64,000 bases of DNA, taken from the NCBI GenBank assembly GCA_947652925.1, contig CANTEW010000002.1:62001-126000 (forward strand), in the 5' to 3' direction. The position numbers and the translations under genes were made by a program. Every line of letters begins with the position of its first letter. The first letter of the stretch is position 1. Under the pieces are notes generated by a model. The model was not told the DNA's origin and did no database searches. It saw only the letters and a program-made list of their open reading frames with translations. This DNA is from an uncultured Lachnospiraceae bacterium. GTDB lineage: Bacteria > Bacillota > Clostridia > Lachnospirales > Lachnospiraceae. Below, piece after piece: positions 62,661 to 64,000 of this stretch.

Positions 62661-64000
62661 ATGGCTAGTCAGAGAAAGATATATGTAGTAGGTCATAAAA
62701 GCCCGGATACCGATTCGATCTGTTCTGCTATCGCCTATGCAGATATCAAGAACCGGAGTACAGATAGGCGGTATGTGGCAAAAAGGGCAGGTCAGATCAA
62801 TGAAGAGACGGAGTATGTACTCAAGCGGTTTGGCGTAGACCCTCCTGGTTATATCGCAGATGTGGGGACCCAGGTGAAAGATATGGATATACGGAAATGT
62901 CCGGATGCCTACAGTTATTTTTCCGTAAAAAATGCATGGGATATCATGCGTGACAGCGGAACAGTGACACTGCTCGTCAAAGACGGGGACGGCAGTCTGG
63001 AAGGCCTTGTCACAGTGGGGGACATCGCCCGTATATTCATGGAGATGTCAGACAATAAGATCTTGTCGAGGGCCCGCACGCAATATCATATGATCGCGGA
63101 GACGATCGACGGGAAGATCGTGGTGGGGAACGAGGACGCCTGTTTTACCAAGGGAAAGGTCAATGTGGGGGCGGCCCACCATGAGATCATGCAAGATCAT
63201 GTAGAATCCGGGGATATCGTCATCATGGCGGACCGGGAAGAAGACCAGAGATTTGTGATCGAGATGGGCGTGAGCTGTGTGATCATCTGCCTTGGCTCAA
63301 AGGTGAGCGGTGAGATCAAGAAGCTGGCCGGGGAACACGGCTGTGTATTGATCACCAGTCCTCTTGATACTTATACGGTCGCCACTTTGATCAACCAGAG
63401 CATCCCCCTGCAGTACATCATGAAAAAAGGGGATCTGATCACATTCAGCACAGAGGACTATACAGATAATATCCAGGAGATCATGGTCAAGAACAGACAC
63501 CGCGCTTTCCCAGTCATCAATAAAAAGGGAAAATGCATCGGGACCATATCCAGGAGAAATTTCATGAGCATGCGCAAGAAGCAGCTCGTTTTAGTAGACC
63601 ATAACGAAAAAGACCAGGCAGTGGATAATATAGAGAATGCGGAGATCCTGGAGATCATAGACCATCACCGCCTGGGGACGTTGGAGACTCTGCAGCCGGT
63701 ATTGTTCAGGAACCAGCCGGTGGGATGTACGGCGACGATCATGTATCAGATCTACGAGGAGAACAGATTGGAGATCGCTCCGGATATCGCAGGGCTATTG
63801 TGCGCGGCGATCATATCGGATACCCTCATGTTCCGTTCGCCCACATGTACGATGGCAGACAAGATGGCGGCTGGCGCGCTGGCCTTGATCGCAGATATCA
63901 ATATTGAAAGATTTGCTGCGGAGATGTTCCAGGCGGGGAGCAATCTGAAAGATAAAGCGCCGGAAGAGATCTTTTATCAGGATTATAAGAAATTTATGGC
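62661..64000 (+). CDS. Manganese-dependent inorganic pyrophosphatase with CBS/DRTGG insert, C-terminus beyond the window
   Basis: Family II pyrophosphatase hydrolysing PPi to phosphate. 446 codons are present. The DHH-domain metal motifs are VVGHKSPDTDSICSAIAYAD, VDHNEKDQAV and EIIDHHRLG. Between the first and second lies an insert of about 240 residues with two CBS segments (VKNAWDIMRDSGTVTLLVKD and IQEIMVKNRHRAFPVINKKG) flanking a DRTGG domain, typical of nucleotide-regulated CBS-PPases of Clostridia. The DHHA2 domain is only begun at the window end. It starts 5 bases after the S1-domain gene. Confidence 0.93.
   Translation, partial: MASQRKIYVVGHKSPDTDSICSAIAYADIKNRSTDRRYVAKRAGQINEETEYVLKRFGVDPPGYIADVGTQVKDMDIRKCPDAYSYFSVKNAWDIMRDSGTVTLLVKDGDGSLEGLVTVGDIARIFMEMSDNKILSRARTQYHMIAETIDGKIVVGNEDACFTKGKVNVGAAHHEIMQDHVESGDIVIMADREEDQRFVIEMGVSCVIICLGSKVSGEIKKLAGEHGCVLITSPLDTYTVATLINQSIPLQYIMKKGDLITFSTEDYTDNIQEIMVKNRHRAFPVINKKGKCIGTISRRNFMSMRKKQLVLVDHNEKDQAVDNIENAEILEIIDHHRLGTLETLQPVLFRNQPVGCTATIMYQIYEENRLEIAPDIAGLLCAAIISDTLMFRSPTCTMADKMAAGALALIADINIERFAAEMFQAGSNLKDKAPEEIFYQDYKKFM

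Noticed and set aside
1..64000. CRISPR arrays, prophage, transposases, toxin-antitoxin or defence genes
   Set aside because: None seen. No regularly spaced repeats, integrases, IS ends with transposase or recognisable defence domains were found.

Overview
This window is the replication-origin region of a motile member of the Clostridia, most likely Lachnospiraceae. The evidence is the gene order jag-yidC-yidD-rnpA-rpmH | dnaA-dnaN-S4-recF, two perfect parS sites beside parAB, Firmicutes-type flgM-flgN-flgK-flgL-yviE-fliW-csrA, and lineage families (DUF3881, DUF4446, a recF-adjacent TPR protein). The species cannot be fixed from sequence reading alone. No tRNA, rRNA, CRISPR array, prophage or transposase gene was found.

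Layout. (1) 1-7.8 kb: a sugar or polyol uptake locus with an FGGY kinase (cut by the window edge), an RbsC/RbsA/RbsB-type ABC transporter, a short-chain dehydrogenase resembling D-arabinitol dehydrogenases and a ROK repressor. (2) 8-19.6 kb: motility. An unlinked FlhB-C-like protein and a FliK-like protein read leftward. cheA-cheW-cheR-cheB and flgM-flgN-flgK-flgL-yviE-fliW-csrA read rightward, with sigma-28-like promoters before cheA and flgM. (3) 19.5-23.7 kb: galE, a nucleotidyltransferase and a VanRS-like two-component pair whose kinase carries a frameshift. (4) 23.8-27.2 kb: rpmG-secE-nusG-rplK-rplA-(L10 leader)-rplJ-rplL, not followed by rpoB. (5) 27.3-34 kb: a secreted Fn3 protein with a possible cohesin-like domain, next to a 1832-residue dockerin-bearing M60 (mucinase-type) metallopeptidase. 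(6) 34-42 kb: asparaginase, iron alcohol dehydrogenase, glyA, DUF3881, serS of unusual type, DUF4446, parB and parA. (7) 42-51 kb: parS pair, an orphan hydrolase, rsmG-mnmG-mnmE, a palindromic repeat element, then jag-yidC-yidD-rnpA-rpmH. (8) 51-58.7 kb: bipartite oriC with at least five perfect DnaA boxes, dnaA-dnaN-S4-recF, and then, in place of the usual gyrB, a TPR/acidic/P-loop protein and rsmA. (9) 58.8-64 kb: DUF1002 protein, D-lactate dehydrogenase, small alarmone synthetase, S1-domain protein and a CBS-type family II pyrophosphatase (cut by the window end).

Replication from about 51 kb makes most housekeeping genes co-directional (minus strand to the left, plus strand to the right). 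The motility cluster, ansA, glyA and the orphan hydrolase run head-on. Several genes use TTG starts placed by strong Shine-Dalgarno (SD) sequences (parA, yidC, the SDR, the TPR protein). I did not find an unmistakably new defence or mobile system. The best candidates for under-described biology are the recF-adjacent TPR/P-loop protein, the dockerin M60 protease with its neighbour, and the palindromic repeat family near the origin.
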